64,000 nt of DNA from Emiliania huxleyi CCMP1516 (taxonomy: Eukaryota > Haptophyta > Isochrysidales > Noelaerhabdaceae). The stretch is from contig NW_005196094.1 in the NCBI RefSeq assembly GCF_000372725.1, forward strand, positions 67,001-131,000. Direction: 5' to 3'. How positions within the stretch are numbered: the first letter of the stretch is position 1; the number at the start of each line of letters is the position of its first letter. The translations under genes were made by a program, and so were the position numbers. Below the pieces are notes generated by a model. It worked only from the letters and a program-made list of their open reading frames with translations. It was not told the origin of the DNA and searched no databases. Of this stretch, positions 48,917-58,759 are shown in pieces.

Positions 48917-49293
48917 GAGCTGTTTAACATTAACTTTGGGCCTAACAGTTGCGCTAGTGTTGGCTGAAATCCTTAACGTTGTTCAAGTGTTCACCCCAGC
49001 CCATGCTGTTACTGTTTGTTACTGTTGTCACTGTTGTTCAGCGGCCAGCAAGCAGAAAACGGCAAAAAAAACGGGTAAAACCCGAAAATACCCGGGGGTA
49101 TCCAGGTATTTCGGGTATTACCCGCACTGGACGCTGGAGATCGTCGTGGGTACTGCCAAGGCCTTCCTTATTGTTGTTCAGCCGGCCTAACGTTAGCTAC
49201 TGTTGTTGGGGAGCCCCACTTTTATTCTGTTGTTACTGTTAAAATTAACACTACTGTAGCAACACTGTTCAGCTCCCAACGTTAAACAGCTCT
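48917..49293. mobile_element. MITE, TA target site, copy B
   Basis: About 377 bp, reverse of copy A (32961-33327), with TA at both edges. Terminal repeats GAGCTGTTTAAC(A/G)TT. The interior keeps the AACAACAGT runs and the TACCCG hairpin. The outermost bases differ from copy A, so the two ends have diverged. Confidence 0.75.
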
Positions 49294-50035
49294 TAGTGGG
49301 GATATGACCCGCGGTGTGTGGCGCGGGCCCCCCGCTCGCCTCGCTGGCTGGCGCGCCCCTGCGGCTGCGCGGCCTGCGGCTGCGCCTGCCGCGGGGTGCG
49401 GGCGGAGAAACGATAAAGGGAGACGACCCCCCCCCCGCCCCCCGGCCGCCTGCCAAAAACACGACACACGCGCGCCGGCGGCGTCGCGCACGCCGCACGG
49501 GGCGCGGCGGCCGGCGCGCGGTGCGCGCGGGATGAGGGCGTGTGTGGTGTGTGTGCGCGCGCGCGCGCCGGCGTGCGGGTGCGCCCCTGAGCCTGACGAC
49601 TCTTCTCTCTCTCTTCTCGTCTCTCTCTTGACACTTGACCTTGAAAGTCTTCTGTCTTGGTCCGTGTGGACACGGCTTTACGTTGTAGCTTGTACACACG
49701 AACGTTCAATTCCTACTCCTAGTCCAATAATTCTCGGGACACCCGCGCAGACACACGAGACAGGGCACTGGCAAGAGCTGCAAACGAGCATGCACTGCGG
49801 CGTCGCGCGTCGCATGTGGCAGGCAGCGTTTGTCTCTGACAGCTGCAAGGCGCCCCCGGACAGGTGGGATGTCTCGCGGCGGCGCTCCTGCCGCGCACAG
49901 TAGCAAATGCCCTCGAGTGTCCAGGCCGTGCGGCTGCCTCGGAGCCGCCCCTCAGGCCTCGGGTGACATGGGCTGGCGATACGCGTACTGCTGCTCTCTC
50001 CTCTCTCTGTTGCCTCGTCCTCGCAACGCGCGCAT
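49294..50035. other. intergenic; Arg/Ala-rich ORF not called
   Basis: An ATG at 49304 opens 199 residues on the plus strand, but composition is simply GC-driven and no domain or splice pattern supports it. Repeat-type (CG)n and (GTGT) tracts occur at 49550-49570. Probably 3' flank of the minus-strand gene ending at 50036. Confidence 0.35.
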
Positions 50036-50620
50036 TCACTTTGTGTACGACTGGATGGTGTAGTACTTGAGGGCAGACATGCCCGCCTCGGGGTAATCCT
50101 CAAAGCTCACCTGCGCGCGCGGCGGTGGCCAGCTTTGGACTCTGCTGGACGAGCCTCGCAGGGCGGCGCCAGGGTGGCGAGAGCGCGGCGACGGCAGGCG
50201 CCATGGGGCGCGCTCTGGAATCGCCCGCCCCAGTGTCGGCCGGCGCAGCGCTGTCGGCCAGCGGGCAGGCGCAAGGCTCTCGGGGAGGCGGCGCGGGCAG
50301 GGAGGCGGGCTCTGCGCAAGCGCGCGCAGAGAGCGTGGCCGCGCCTTGTAGTCCAACTTCTTTTTGTTGGAGGGGTCTCCATCCTCGCTCACCTCCTTGG
50401 ACACCTCCAGCTTGCCAACATACTTCACGCGCTCGTCGTTTTTGATCTGCCACCCGCCCTTCTGGTGGTCGCCAGTGATGGCCTCGCGGAATTTTTCATC
50501 GAGCTCCTGCGCAGACATTTTGTACGTGTAGATGGCTCGGTACGGGCTCTTGTACAGCTCGCGCCGGTCGCTGCCCTCGGGCACAGCGATGTCCTTGAAG
50601 CTGTCGGCGGCTTCCGACAT
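50036..50620 (-). CDS. small soluble protein, 116 aa, family unknown
   Basis: Two exons, 50620-50345 and 50110-50036, joined in phase (TACAAG|gcgcgg GC donor, gcgcag acceptor), give 116 residues. The protein reads MSEAADSFKDIAVPEGSDRR, ELYKSPYRAIYTYKMSAQEL, KKLDYK|VSFEDYPEAG, and ends YYTIQSYTK. Composition is balanced and well mixed, unlike shadow ORFs, and the frame change at the intron restores similar composition. It has no signal peptide or membrane segment. I do not recognise the family; an accessory subunit of an organelle or cytoskeletal complex would fit its size, but that is a guess. Confidence 0.65.
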   Translation of the reverse strand: MSEAADSFKDIAVPEGSDRRELYKSPYRAIYTYKMSAQELDEKFREAITGDHQKGGWQIKNDERVKYVGKLEVSKEVSEDGDPSNKKKLDYKARPRSLRALAQSPPPCPRRLPESLAPARWPTALRRPTLGRAIPERAPWRLPSPRSRHPGAALRGSSSRVQSWPPPRAQVSFEDYPEAGMSALKYYTIQSYTK

Positions 50621-50912
50621 TGTTGTGGCGCGGCGGACGTATCTGCCGCGAGGGGCGAGGAATGGGGTCGGTGTGGTGTGGAGCGCGTCCCCTCGCCCAC
50701 CATCTGGCCATCGGATGCCACGGTGGGTCGGAGGTGGGTCGGTGGTGCCCGCCGGCACAGCGCGCGGGCGGGGAGCGCGGTGGTGCGCGGAGGGGCGGGG
50801 CGCGCGGACGGGCGAGGCGCGCGGAGGGAGCGGAGGGGCGGGGCGCGCGGGAGGGGCTCGGAGGGCGGCGCACTCTGCTGCGCGTCCTGGGTCCAGAATG
50901 CGCCGTTGCACG

Positions 50913-51025
50913 CCAGGGTTGGGACTTTTCACGGGGTATGGTATGCTGCTATCAAGGACCATACCCCCACCCCTTTGGGCCGCCGATGGTACCATACCAT
51001 ACCCTGGAAAAAGTTGGAAGCCCGG
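50913..51025. mobile_element. 113-bp MITE (GGTATGGTATGG TIRs)
   Basis: Left end CCAGGGTTGGGACTTTTC, right end in reverse CCGGGCTTCCAACTTTTT, both running into GGGTATGGTATGG. The interior GGACCATACCCCCACCCC also occurs near 48028. It is followed by a (TTTC)n tract and then the CCAGTGCGCGCCAG motif at 51094. Confidence 0.6.
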
Positions 51026-51327
51026 TTTTTTCTTTCTTTCTTTATTTCCAAGTACCGTGGTGCAAGACCTTAAGCCGCTTGTGCCTTGTGTTAGTGCCAG
51101 TGCGCGCCAGCCTCCCCCGTGCCCGTGGCCCCGTGCCCACAGTGTTGCGGTGCGAAAATAATTCCCTAAGCGGCGCTTGCAGGTCACAGGATTAAAAAGA
51201 ATCTGAAGATCCTCACAAGAAGATCGCGCAGGGCGCAGGGGGCGGGGACACATGTGTCCCTAGAGAACCCATCTCGTCTCAGAGTTGACCGTTGTATTTA
51301 TTTATTTAGGTCACTGGACTGTGTTCT

Positions 51328-53403
51328 TCAGCCGAGCTCCAGCTCCTCCAGCTCCGACGCGAGCATCTCCAGCTCGTGGAGGGTCACCTCCTCCCCGTCC
51401 TCCTCCTCTGAGCTCGGGCGCGCCGCCAGGGATGCATCGCCTCGCTCAACGGGCGCGCCGCCAGACGCCTCGGCCAGCGCCAGCTCGACCGTTTCCGAGT
51501 CGAGCGACGTCGACCACTGCGAGGCGCTCGGCTCGTCGTCCCTGTCCGCCTGGAACCCGATGCCGAGCTGCTCCGCCGCCCTCCGCGCCGCCACGGCTGC
51601 CGCCGCCGGCCCGGCCCCACCCAGGTCGTCCAGCCCGTAGCATGCGCAGTGGCTCACCGCGGTGGAGAAGCGGTCGTGGATGAGGGAGCGGAGCTCCGCG
51701 GCAAAGCCCGGGCTGGGCGGGCCGGCGCCCGCCTCCTCGCCGCGGCTAGCGGCGAGTGCCAGGTAGTAGTTTGGAAGCTCGAGGACATTGTCGCACGTGT
51801 GCGCCTGCGGCATCATCAGCGCCATCGCCGCCTCCTCTCTGCGACCCCTCGGCGCGAAGGGGAGCTGCACAGAGAGCACCGCGGTCCCTGGCTGGGGCCA
51901 GCGGTCCGACCCCGTGCAGAAGGCGAGGAGCCTCCGCTTCTCCTCCTCGGTCCACCCGTCGAGCACCGCCCACAGCGCCTCGCGCAGCGGCGGGCAGCCG
52001 GCGAGCGCCGCGTCCTCGACGACCCGAAACACGTCGCGGAGGCGCCGGTCGTGGCTCTCTGGCTCGCCGCACACGATTGCGCAGAGCTGCGTGGGCGAGA
52101 TGCCAATCCCGCGCAGCATCGCTGGCGGCAGCACCGCCTGGAACCCCTCGCGCAGCGCCTTGAGCTGCCAGCCCCCCTCGCCTCCCCCCGCGAGGCGCTC
52201 GCGCGCCCGCTCCGCGTACTGCTCCCTGCCCAGCCCCGCGAGCCCCTCCAGCGCCGCCATCTCCTCAAACTCGCGGCGGCCCATGCGCAGCACCGCACGC
52301 ACTGACGCCGCTGCCTGAGGGTCCAGCCCGGCGAGCGCGTCGAGCGACGGAGCAAAGGGCCGCACGCCAGGCTCCGCACACAGGGCTGCGAAAAGCAGCG
52401 TCGGTAGCAAAATCTCGACGGTGCACCTGTTGCACACGGCCTGTGCAAGCAGCCACCCGGAACATCGGAGCAGCGCCTCCGTTTCGGCGGACTGCTCGAG
52501 GCTGCCGTCGAACCAGTGCTGTCGGTGACTGCCGTCGTACGGAAGGAGCGCCGGACGCCCGTCCCCGCCGCGCGCCAGGTGCTCGCCGATGAGCGCAAAG
52601 TACTCTTTTCGCGGCCCGTGGCCCTCGCCGTGCTCCAGCCCGCCATCGCGAGACCGGAACTGAGGGTAGAGCTTGGCGCTGCCCAAGCTCCGGGCGCTGC
52701 CGTGTGGCGAGACGCGGTGCGGCGAGTCGCTCCATAGCGCAAACGTGTCCCACAGCGCGGTCGCTCGCTCGCACGGCAGCCTGAATCTGGAGTCAGCCAC
52801 GACGCACGCGTCAACATATAGCAGGAGTGCTTTGCCCTGCGGCCCGAGCGCCGCGCTCAAGAGACGCGGCTGCAGGCCGAGCCTCGCCTCCAGCTCGCCG
52901 AGACACGCAAGCTTGGCGCGGATGCTTGGCTCGTCCTCCACGGAGACCACGCGGAAGAAGGCGACTCCGAGGAGGGCCAGCAGCCGCCTCAGCGAGCTGT
53001 TGACCCAGTCAGCCTCGGGCGGAGCGCCCGACGCGGGCTCGGCGCAGACGGCAGACTCCAGCCGCCTCGTCCACTGCTCGAGGAGCAAGGCGAGCAGAGC
53101 CTCGGTCTCGCAGGCGCCAGCCCATCGCGCTGCCCCGAGCGCGCCCGACGCCTCAAAGAGGAGCTCTACCAGCCCTCTTGGCGTCAGCGAGTCCCACGAG
53201 GCGCGGCTGTCCTCGGCGCCGCTCAGCCGCGCCTCGACCGAATCGAGCAGCGGAGCCCACAGCTCGTCGAGGCGCAGGTGGATGGAGGCGAGCTGCTCTG
53301 CCCCTCCCTGGCCCGCCTGCGGCGGCCCGCCCCTCCTCTCGAGACTGCTCGGCGGAGAGGCGCGGCCCGGCGCGGCAGCGTGGGCGGACGCGCCGCAGCC
53401 CAT
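51328..53403 (-). CDS. HECT-type E3 ubiquitin ligase, N-myristoylation signal
   Basis: One uninterrupted exon, 691 residues, from ATG 53403. MGCGASAH at the N-terminus fits myristate plus palmitate attachment. The HECT domain covers roughly residues 280-560: GPRKEYFALIGEHLARG near its start, GYGISPTQ-like IGISPTQLCAIV, EEKRRLLAFCTGSDRWPQPG, and the catalytic Cys537 in PQAHTCDNVLELPNYY. HECT ligases take ubiquitin from an E2 on this Cys and pass it to substrate. Unusually the Cys is followed by ~150 residues, where most HECT proteins end within ~40; this tail is acidic (SSEEEDGEEVTLHELEMLAS). No known substrate-binding domain is seen in the N-terminal ~270 residues. Confidence 0.85.
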   Translation of the reverse strand: MGCGASAHAAAPGRASPPSSLERRGGPPQAGQGGAEQLASIHLRLDELWAPLLDSVEARLSGAEDSRASWDSLTPRGLVELLFEASGALGAARWAGACETEALLALLLEQWTRRLESAVCAEPASGAPPEADWVNSSLRRLLALLGVAFFRVVSVEDEPSIRAKLACLGELEARLGLQPRLLSAALGPQGKALLLYVDACVVADSRFRLPCERATALWDTFALWSDSPHRVSPHGSARSLGSAKLYPQFRSRDGGLEHGEGHGPRKEYFALIGEHLARGGDGRPALLPYDGSHRQHWFDGSLEQSAETEALLRCSGWLLAQAVCNRCTVEILLPTLLFAALCAEPGVRPFAPSLDALAGLDPQAAASVRAVLRMGRREFEEMAALEGLAGLGREQYAERARERLAGGGEGGWQLKALREGFQAVLPPAMLRGIGISPTQLCAIVCGEPESHDRRLRDVFRVVEDAALAGCPPLREALWAVLDGWTEEEKRRLLAFCTGSDRWPQPGTAVLSVQLPFAPRGRREEAAMALMMPQAHTCDNVLELPNYYLALAASRGEEAGAGPPSPGFAAELRSLIHDRFSTAVSHCACYGLDDLGGAGPAAAAVAARRAAEQLGIGFQADRDDEPSASQWSTSLDSETVELALAEASGGAPVERGDASLAARPSSEEEDGEEVTLHELEMLASELEELELG

Positions 53404-54314
53404 ATCACACGTCGGCGTATTGGACGAGACGAACGAAGCGAAGGGAGCTTGGAACCAGAGAGAGAGAGAGAGAGATTTTTCTCTCTTCTCTTGGAACCGG
53501 CGGCAGCAGGTTCCTTCGTGCAGCGCTGCGCCCTGGCTGGACGGAAATTGCACGTCGCCCGCCGTTGCGCGTAACGGATTTTTTAAATTACAGTCTACAG
53601 TCGAGAGCGTCGTAGTCGCTGTGTTCTGCTCGTTCTCAGCGCAGCGCTCTTGTATTCACACCCGCACAGCACCCTAAGGTATTTTTATATTCCCCCACCC
53701 GGGTGAGTGGGTGGGTGGGAATTTTATATTTAGCAATATGAGCCGCCGTCCCCACTCGAACTCGAGTCCGCCGACCGCTATAGGTCGAGCGGGGAGAGAG
53801 GCGCTGCCTCCACGGAGCACGGTGGGGACGGAGCACGGAGGCGACACCTCCGTCCCCACCCGCCCACCGCCATTGGTTCGAGCGGCAAGCCTTAGGTAGA
53901 GCGGGGACGGAGACGTGGAAAAGCGTGCTTGTGAGTGGAAGCCACAAGCGCGCTGGCTCCGGTCGTTTTTATATGAGGGTGTTTTTCTGAGGGTGTGTTT
54001 TCTTCAAGCCTTTCTTAAACTGGGTAACGAACCCTGTGAACAGACTGGCGTGCTGATCGTGAAGAGGCGCCATGTCATCGGACACCGAGAGCACGGTCTG
54101 CGACCCGCGGTTAGAGGTCGCACCCGAGCCGCAAGTCCCCAGATAAGGCGCGTGCCCCAGCTGTTCACAGCAACAGCACGGTCTACCCCTGTCGTCCCAC
54201 CCCAAGTGCAGCAGGTGTTTCCATTCACAGCACTACCTGAGACACGTCGATGTTTGGAATGACGATTTTTCGTCGGCGATCGCTCGCCAAAAAACAGCCC
54301 GCTGTCCGGTGCCA
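53404..54314. other. divergent promoter region, repeats only
   Basis: Lies between the HECT and Tubby starts, which are transcribed away from each other. It has a (GA)n tract at 53457-53475, a near-palindrome around CCCGGGTGAGTGGGTGG (53695-53735), and inverted GGTGGGGACGGAG / CTCCGTCCCCACC pieces at 53820-53860. No coding segment. Confidence 0.45.
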
Positions 54315-55630
54315 ATGGCCGCCGGCGCCACCCGCCCTCGGCCGGTGGCGAGCTCCGTCCCGGCGGCGGAGGCGCCGCCGCTGCCTGAGCTCTCTGAGGA
54401 GCGAAAAATGGACCTCGCAGAGCTGCTTCGGGCGCCGCAGCCGGACGATGCGGCCACCGTCGAGCTGCTACTCAACCCGACCCCAGACAGCGCCGGCGCG
54501 GTGACAGCCATGATGGAGACGGCCCGTGCGGGGCCGCCCAGGTACGATTGCTTCATCTCCACCGGCGTCGCGCCTGCGTTCGCCTTCTCCGCCTTCCGCC
54601 ACCGCAACGCCGAGGGCGGCTTTCAATACGACGTGCGGCTGACCCCGACCGAGTCGAGCCGGGTGGGCACCAACTCGTTCTGCGCGCAGCTGAAGTGCTC
54701 AGCCGACTGCACCCGCTACACGCTGTGCGACGACCCCTCCAACTTTTACTCGTACCCTCGCGAGCTCGGAGCCGTCTTTGTCGGCGGAGCCGGCCTCGGC
54801 AACCGCATCTCGGTGCTGGTGCCTCGCGTGCTGCCGTCGGGCGCGGCGGCGCAGTTCCGCGTGCTCCGTCCCGAGGACGGCATCATCTCCCGCTTCCTGG
54901 CGGGCCAGGCGCGCGAGCACATCATGACCCTCTCCGGCTTGTGGACGAGCAAAGAGGCGCCTCCCCACGCCCCGCCTCGCCTCGCCTCGCCTCGCCTCCC
55001 CTCGCCTCGCCTCCCCTCGCCGCACGCCTCGCCCCCTCCCCTCGCCTCGCCCCACGCCGCCGGGCGTCCCGCCCTGCCTAGCCTGACGCCCGCCCGCGCC
55101 TGTCTCGCAGGGAGGGACCGTCGAGCTCACCCTGGGGGGAGAGGGGACTGCCGCAAGCCAGCGACGGACGGTGCGCCGCACACAAGGCCTCGCCCTCCGC
55201 CGCAGCCCTCCCCGACCCGTGCCCGACGCCCCCCGCTGCAGGTCTTCCGCGCGACGCAGAGCAGCTCGACGCTCTCGCTCCAGTACTCGTCGCCCCTCTC
55301 CTGCTTCCAGGCCGACGCCACCGCCCCCAAACCATCCGCCCCCTCCTCGCTCCGCCACCTCACACCCCTCCCCTCTCCCTCGGTCCCTCCCCTCTCCCTC
55401 GCTAGGCCTTCTGCATCGCCCTCTCGCTCGTGCACCACGCGCAGCACCGCCGCCGCCCCTCGAGCGAACCGCGCCGCGCCTACGGCTCGGTCGGCCGCTC
55501 CTCCTCGCGCCAGAAGGAGCAGGAGCCGCCGCACAAGCCTCGCCCCTCCACCTTCCCGCGCGCCTGGTCCGCCAGGGGGGGCGAGGCTTGTGCCCCACCC
55601 GCCGCCGACCAGCTCCACCACAACGTGTGA
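54315..55630 (+). CDS. Tubby-like protein
   Basis: Four exons, 54315-54956, 55111-55149, 55242-55310 and 55406-55630, total 975 nt (324 aa). The Tubby C-terminal barrel is recognised at three points: FQYDVRLTPTESSRVGTNSF (strand region with the Y..S..vGt pattern), YTLCDDPSNFYS..ELGAVFVG..LGNRISVLVPRV (YD..N..lg..gPR..vl.P equivalent), and LSLQYSSPLSCFQ|AFCIALS (the closing F..qy..PLS..QAF.IALS). Tubby domains bind phosphoinositides, usually at membranes. The N-terminal ~90 residues are low complexity; the C-terminal ~60 are basic and Pro-rich beyond the usual end. All three introns are GC-AG; intron 1 contains CTCGCCT repeats. Confidence 0.75.
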
Positions 55631-56287
55631 GGTGCAGCGGACAGATCCGCCTTCCTCGGCCCCGAAGTCGCTCTAGAGATACGTCAGAGAGAGAGAGGGA
55701 GAGTGAGAGCGCGCGCGCTCGCGGGTCGCGCCACGCGCGCCGCGCAAGAGGAAGAGCCTCCAGGGCCGCTCCACATGCTCCAACGGGCTAGTACACTCGA
55801 TCGAGGACAGGTCGCAGATACGGGTCAGGTCCGCCAGTTTCTTTATTAGCGTGCGCGCAGTTTCACGCAAAGACCAAAAAAGGCACTTCAAAAAATTAAA
55901 GGTAAGGCAAGCGGTTCATCTCACTTCTCTCAGTCCAACTCGAACTCCACCAAAAGCGAGCACAAGACCAACGCGTCCACATGGTCCAAGCTCGCTCTCT
56001 GTGCACTGTGGTATTTCGTCCATCGGGATCACACTACACACACACGAGCAGAGCAAAGCCGCGTATCCGGGCCGGTGCCCGCTGCCCCCTCTCTCCAGAA
56101 TCTCACCAGAAGAGCGCGAGAGAGGGGTGTCTTTTTAGTGGCGCGGCAGCGCGTGTGCAATGCCGCACCGCCCACCCTCAGGCTGCCAGCCGCGCACGGC
56201 GCACGCACCACGCTCCTGCGGCCTCCCCCCTCCCATCGCCACATCCCCACGGCAGAAATTTCGGCCCGCGTTCTCCCCCGTGCGGTC
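55631..56287. other. convergent 3' ends, no gene seen
   Basis: 3' flanks of the Tubby and PDH genes. A (GA)n tract at 55685-55705 and an A-rich stretch at 55868-55905. Nothing coding was found. Confidence 0.4.
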
Positions 56288-56671
56288 TCACCGATTGGTG
56301 CCGTAGACGCCGGAGGAGGTTGAGATGTCGGGCCCGCGCATGAAGAAGTCCTTGGACTGGCCGACGTGCACGTCCGTCCACAGCTCGGACTGCTCGGGCG
56401 GAGGCGCCGCTTTGGCCGCCTCGACGGCGGCGGCCACCTCCGCCTTGACCTCCTTGTCGATCTCCTTGATCTCGGCCTCGGTGACGAGCTCGGTGTCGAT
56501 GCAGTAGCGCTTGGCGCGGTCGACAGGGTCGCGGGCCGCGCGGACTTGCGACACCTTTTGCAGGCGGGGGCGGGGGGGGGGCGATAGGGGGGGGGGGGGG
56601 GGCAATGGGGGGGGGGGAGGGAAAGGGAAAGGGAAAGGGAAAAAAAAAAAAAAAGAGGGGGAAAGAGAGAA

Positions 56672-56734
<63 letters not shown>

Positions 56735-58081
56735 ACCTTTGGGGCGGGGGTCCCCGGGGGGGGTGCGCCTCGTCGCGGTTGCGGTATGTGATGCCCGGGT
56801 CAGACATGGAGTGGCCGTGGTAGCGGTACGTGTCGAACTCGACGACGATCGGTCCGACCTAAAACGGAATGGTCTCTCTCCTTCCTTCGCAGCAGCGGCA
56901 GGAGTGGGATCTGGAGTGGATCTCGGCACGAGGCTGGGCGTCGCCTCGACGGCGTGCTTCTTGAGGAACTTGGTGCACTCGCGCACCGAGAGGACGTTCA
57001 TGCCGTCGCACTTGATGCCGGGCACGTACCCTCCTCGCGTGTAGTAGTCGTCGTTGGCCGAGGAGCGCTTCTTGGAGGTGCCCATGCCTAGAGGCGAAGC
57101 GTCCGAGAAGCTTCGCGGGCGGCTCGAGGTGGGATGGAGCTCTTCTCGGGCGGGCGAGAGCGCCGTACTGGTTGTTCTCGCAGACGTAGACGAGCGGCAG
57201 CTGGAGCAGCGCAGCCATGTTGAGCGCCTGGCGGGGCGGGCAGGCGAGGCGGCTCTAGCGCGCGTGGGGCTGGGCGGCGGCGGGGGGAGGTGGGGGGCAG
57301 CGCGTCGCGCCTCGAAGAGCTGGCCTTGGTTGGCGGCTCCGTCGCCGTAGAGCGCGAAGGAGCAGCAGCCGTCACCGGCGAACTTGTGCGCGAAGGCGAT
57401 GCCCGCGCCGAGCGGCGCCTGCGAGCCGACGATGCCGTTTCCGCCGTAAAAGTTGGCGTCGGCCTTGTACATGTGCATCGAGCCGCCCTTGCCCTTTGCA
57501 CAGCCGCCCTGCTTGCCGAGCAGCTCGCAGAGCACGCCCGTCACCGTGTCGCCACGCGAGAGCTGCCACGCGTGGTCGCGGTACGACGTGATGACCGAGT
57601 CGCCCCACGTGGCGCCCGCCTCCATGCCGACGCAGATCGCCTCCTGCCCGTCGTACAGATGGCAGAAGCCCTTGACGTGCTTGGCCTTGTACAGCGTGTC
57701 CGCCGAGATCTCCATCCGTCGCATGCGATACATCAGCGAGTAGTAGCCGAGAAGCTCGTCCCGCGTCACCTGCCGGGGGAGAGTGTCGTGACAGAGGCGC
57801 GCGGCCGGCGGCTCCATGGAATGAGGCGCCTTGGAAGGTGGCGGCGGCCGCCGGAGGGGTGTGGGTGGCATGTGAAATTGCGGGTGGGGCTGCCCCAGCC
57901 GCTCTCCCCACTGCACGGCCACGCTCACCTCAGCCGTCATGGGCGGCTCCGACTCAAGCTTGAACGTCTCGTAGGGCTTGTCCAGCTGTACCGTGACGGT
58001 ACCCGACGACATCATCCTGCGCTGCCCGACCGCAGCGCCGCATGAGCGTCGAGCTGTCCTCGCTGCGCAGCTTCGCAGCAT
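56288..58081 (-). CDS. PDHA: pyruvate dehydrogenase E1 component, alpha subunit
   Basis: Start ATG 58081, stop at 56288. The N-terminus [20 protein letters not shown] is a mitochondrial presequence. Exon 1 is 58081-57929; later joins give [30 protein letters not shown], the thiamine diphosphate GDG..NN motif, and [25 protein letters not shown]. The latter is the regulatory phosphorylation loop: site-1 Ser in HSMSDP is present, but the next position, Ser in animal GVSYR, is Thr (GITYR). The end reads [16 protein letters not shown]. It forms the alpha2beta2 E1 of the mitochondrial PDH complex, decarboxylating pyruvate to acetyl groups. Four of five introns placed are GC-AG. Intron near 56560-56745 is pure G-run and (GA)n sequence. 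Confidence 0.9.
56565..56745. repeat. G-run and (GA)n low-complexity intron
   Basis: A run of G tracts, then (GGGAAA)n, an A15 run and (GA)n, inside the last intron of the PDH gene. On the coding strand this makes a very long polypyrimidine stretch before the acceptor. It produces a long Ser/Leu artefact reading. Confidence 0.85.
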
Positions 58082-58171
58082 CGACTCTCTTTGTGTTGGA
58101 TGCGGCGGCCTTGAGGCGCTGCTTGCTGGTTTTCTTCTCTGACGACCTCGCCCCACTTTATGTAAGCAACA

Positions 58172-58450
58172 AAACCAAACAACTCTAACACTCACACGTC
58201 ATTTGGGGCCTGGATCCCTGTTCACGCGCGCGCGAGACGTGCAGACAGGGTTGCCAGGTGAGAGCGAATGGCGCGGTTCACGCCTCGCACAACAGAGAGA
58301 GAGAGATTTTTAGCAATACCAAACAACTCTAACACTCACACGTAATTTGGGGCCTGGAGCCCTGTTCACGCGCGCGCGAGACGTGCAGACAGGGTTGCCA
58401 GGTGAGAGCGAATGGCGCGGTTCACGCCTCGCACAACAGAGAGAGAGATG
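58172..58450. repeat. tandem duplication, ~144-bp period
   Basis: Two copies of the block starting ACCAAACAACTCTAACACTC (58174 and 58317), running through TTTGGGGCCTGGA, the (GC)n part and GCACAACAGAGAGAGAG. They differ at a handful of bases. The unit lies just upstream of the PDH start, so the promoter region itself is duplicated. Confidence 0.8.
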
Positions 58451-58759
58451 CGCTCTGCATGGTGGGACATATGTGTATCGCGCGCCTTGCGGGGGGGGCG
58501 CGGAAAAGAGGAACCTCTTAGCGCCATCGCCACGGTGCTGCATGCAGCGCCGGGCGACGACGGCTTACCGCCTCCCGGTCCCCCTCGGCACACCTCCGCT
58601 GCTCAATGTTTGACGGCTCGAACCCGTGAAGCTTCCCCGTGCGCGGGTTACCCCGCACACGGGTCAGCCTGCCAGCCACGTATCCACGCAAGCGTGGTCC
58701 GCGTGCATGGCATACAGGCGTCCGCCAGACAGCGCAGAGGCTAGGCGACCGGGGAAGGA

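Noticed and set aside
49304-49903. 199-codon ORF with a real ATG
   Set aside because: Arg/Ala-rich, GC-driven, lies over 3' flank of a minus-strand gene, no domain.
56605-56807. Ser/Leu or Lys/Arg/Glu repeat proteins
   Set aside because: Pure translation of G-runs and (GA)n inside a PDH intron.
58600-58660. Possible tRNA (GGGTTCGAGCC on minus strand)
   Set aside because: The B-box-like sequence is present but no acceptor stem or A-box could be paired with it.
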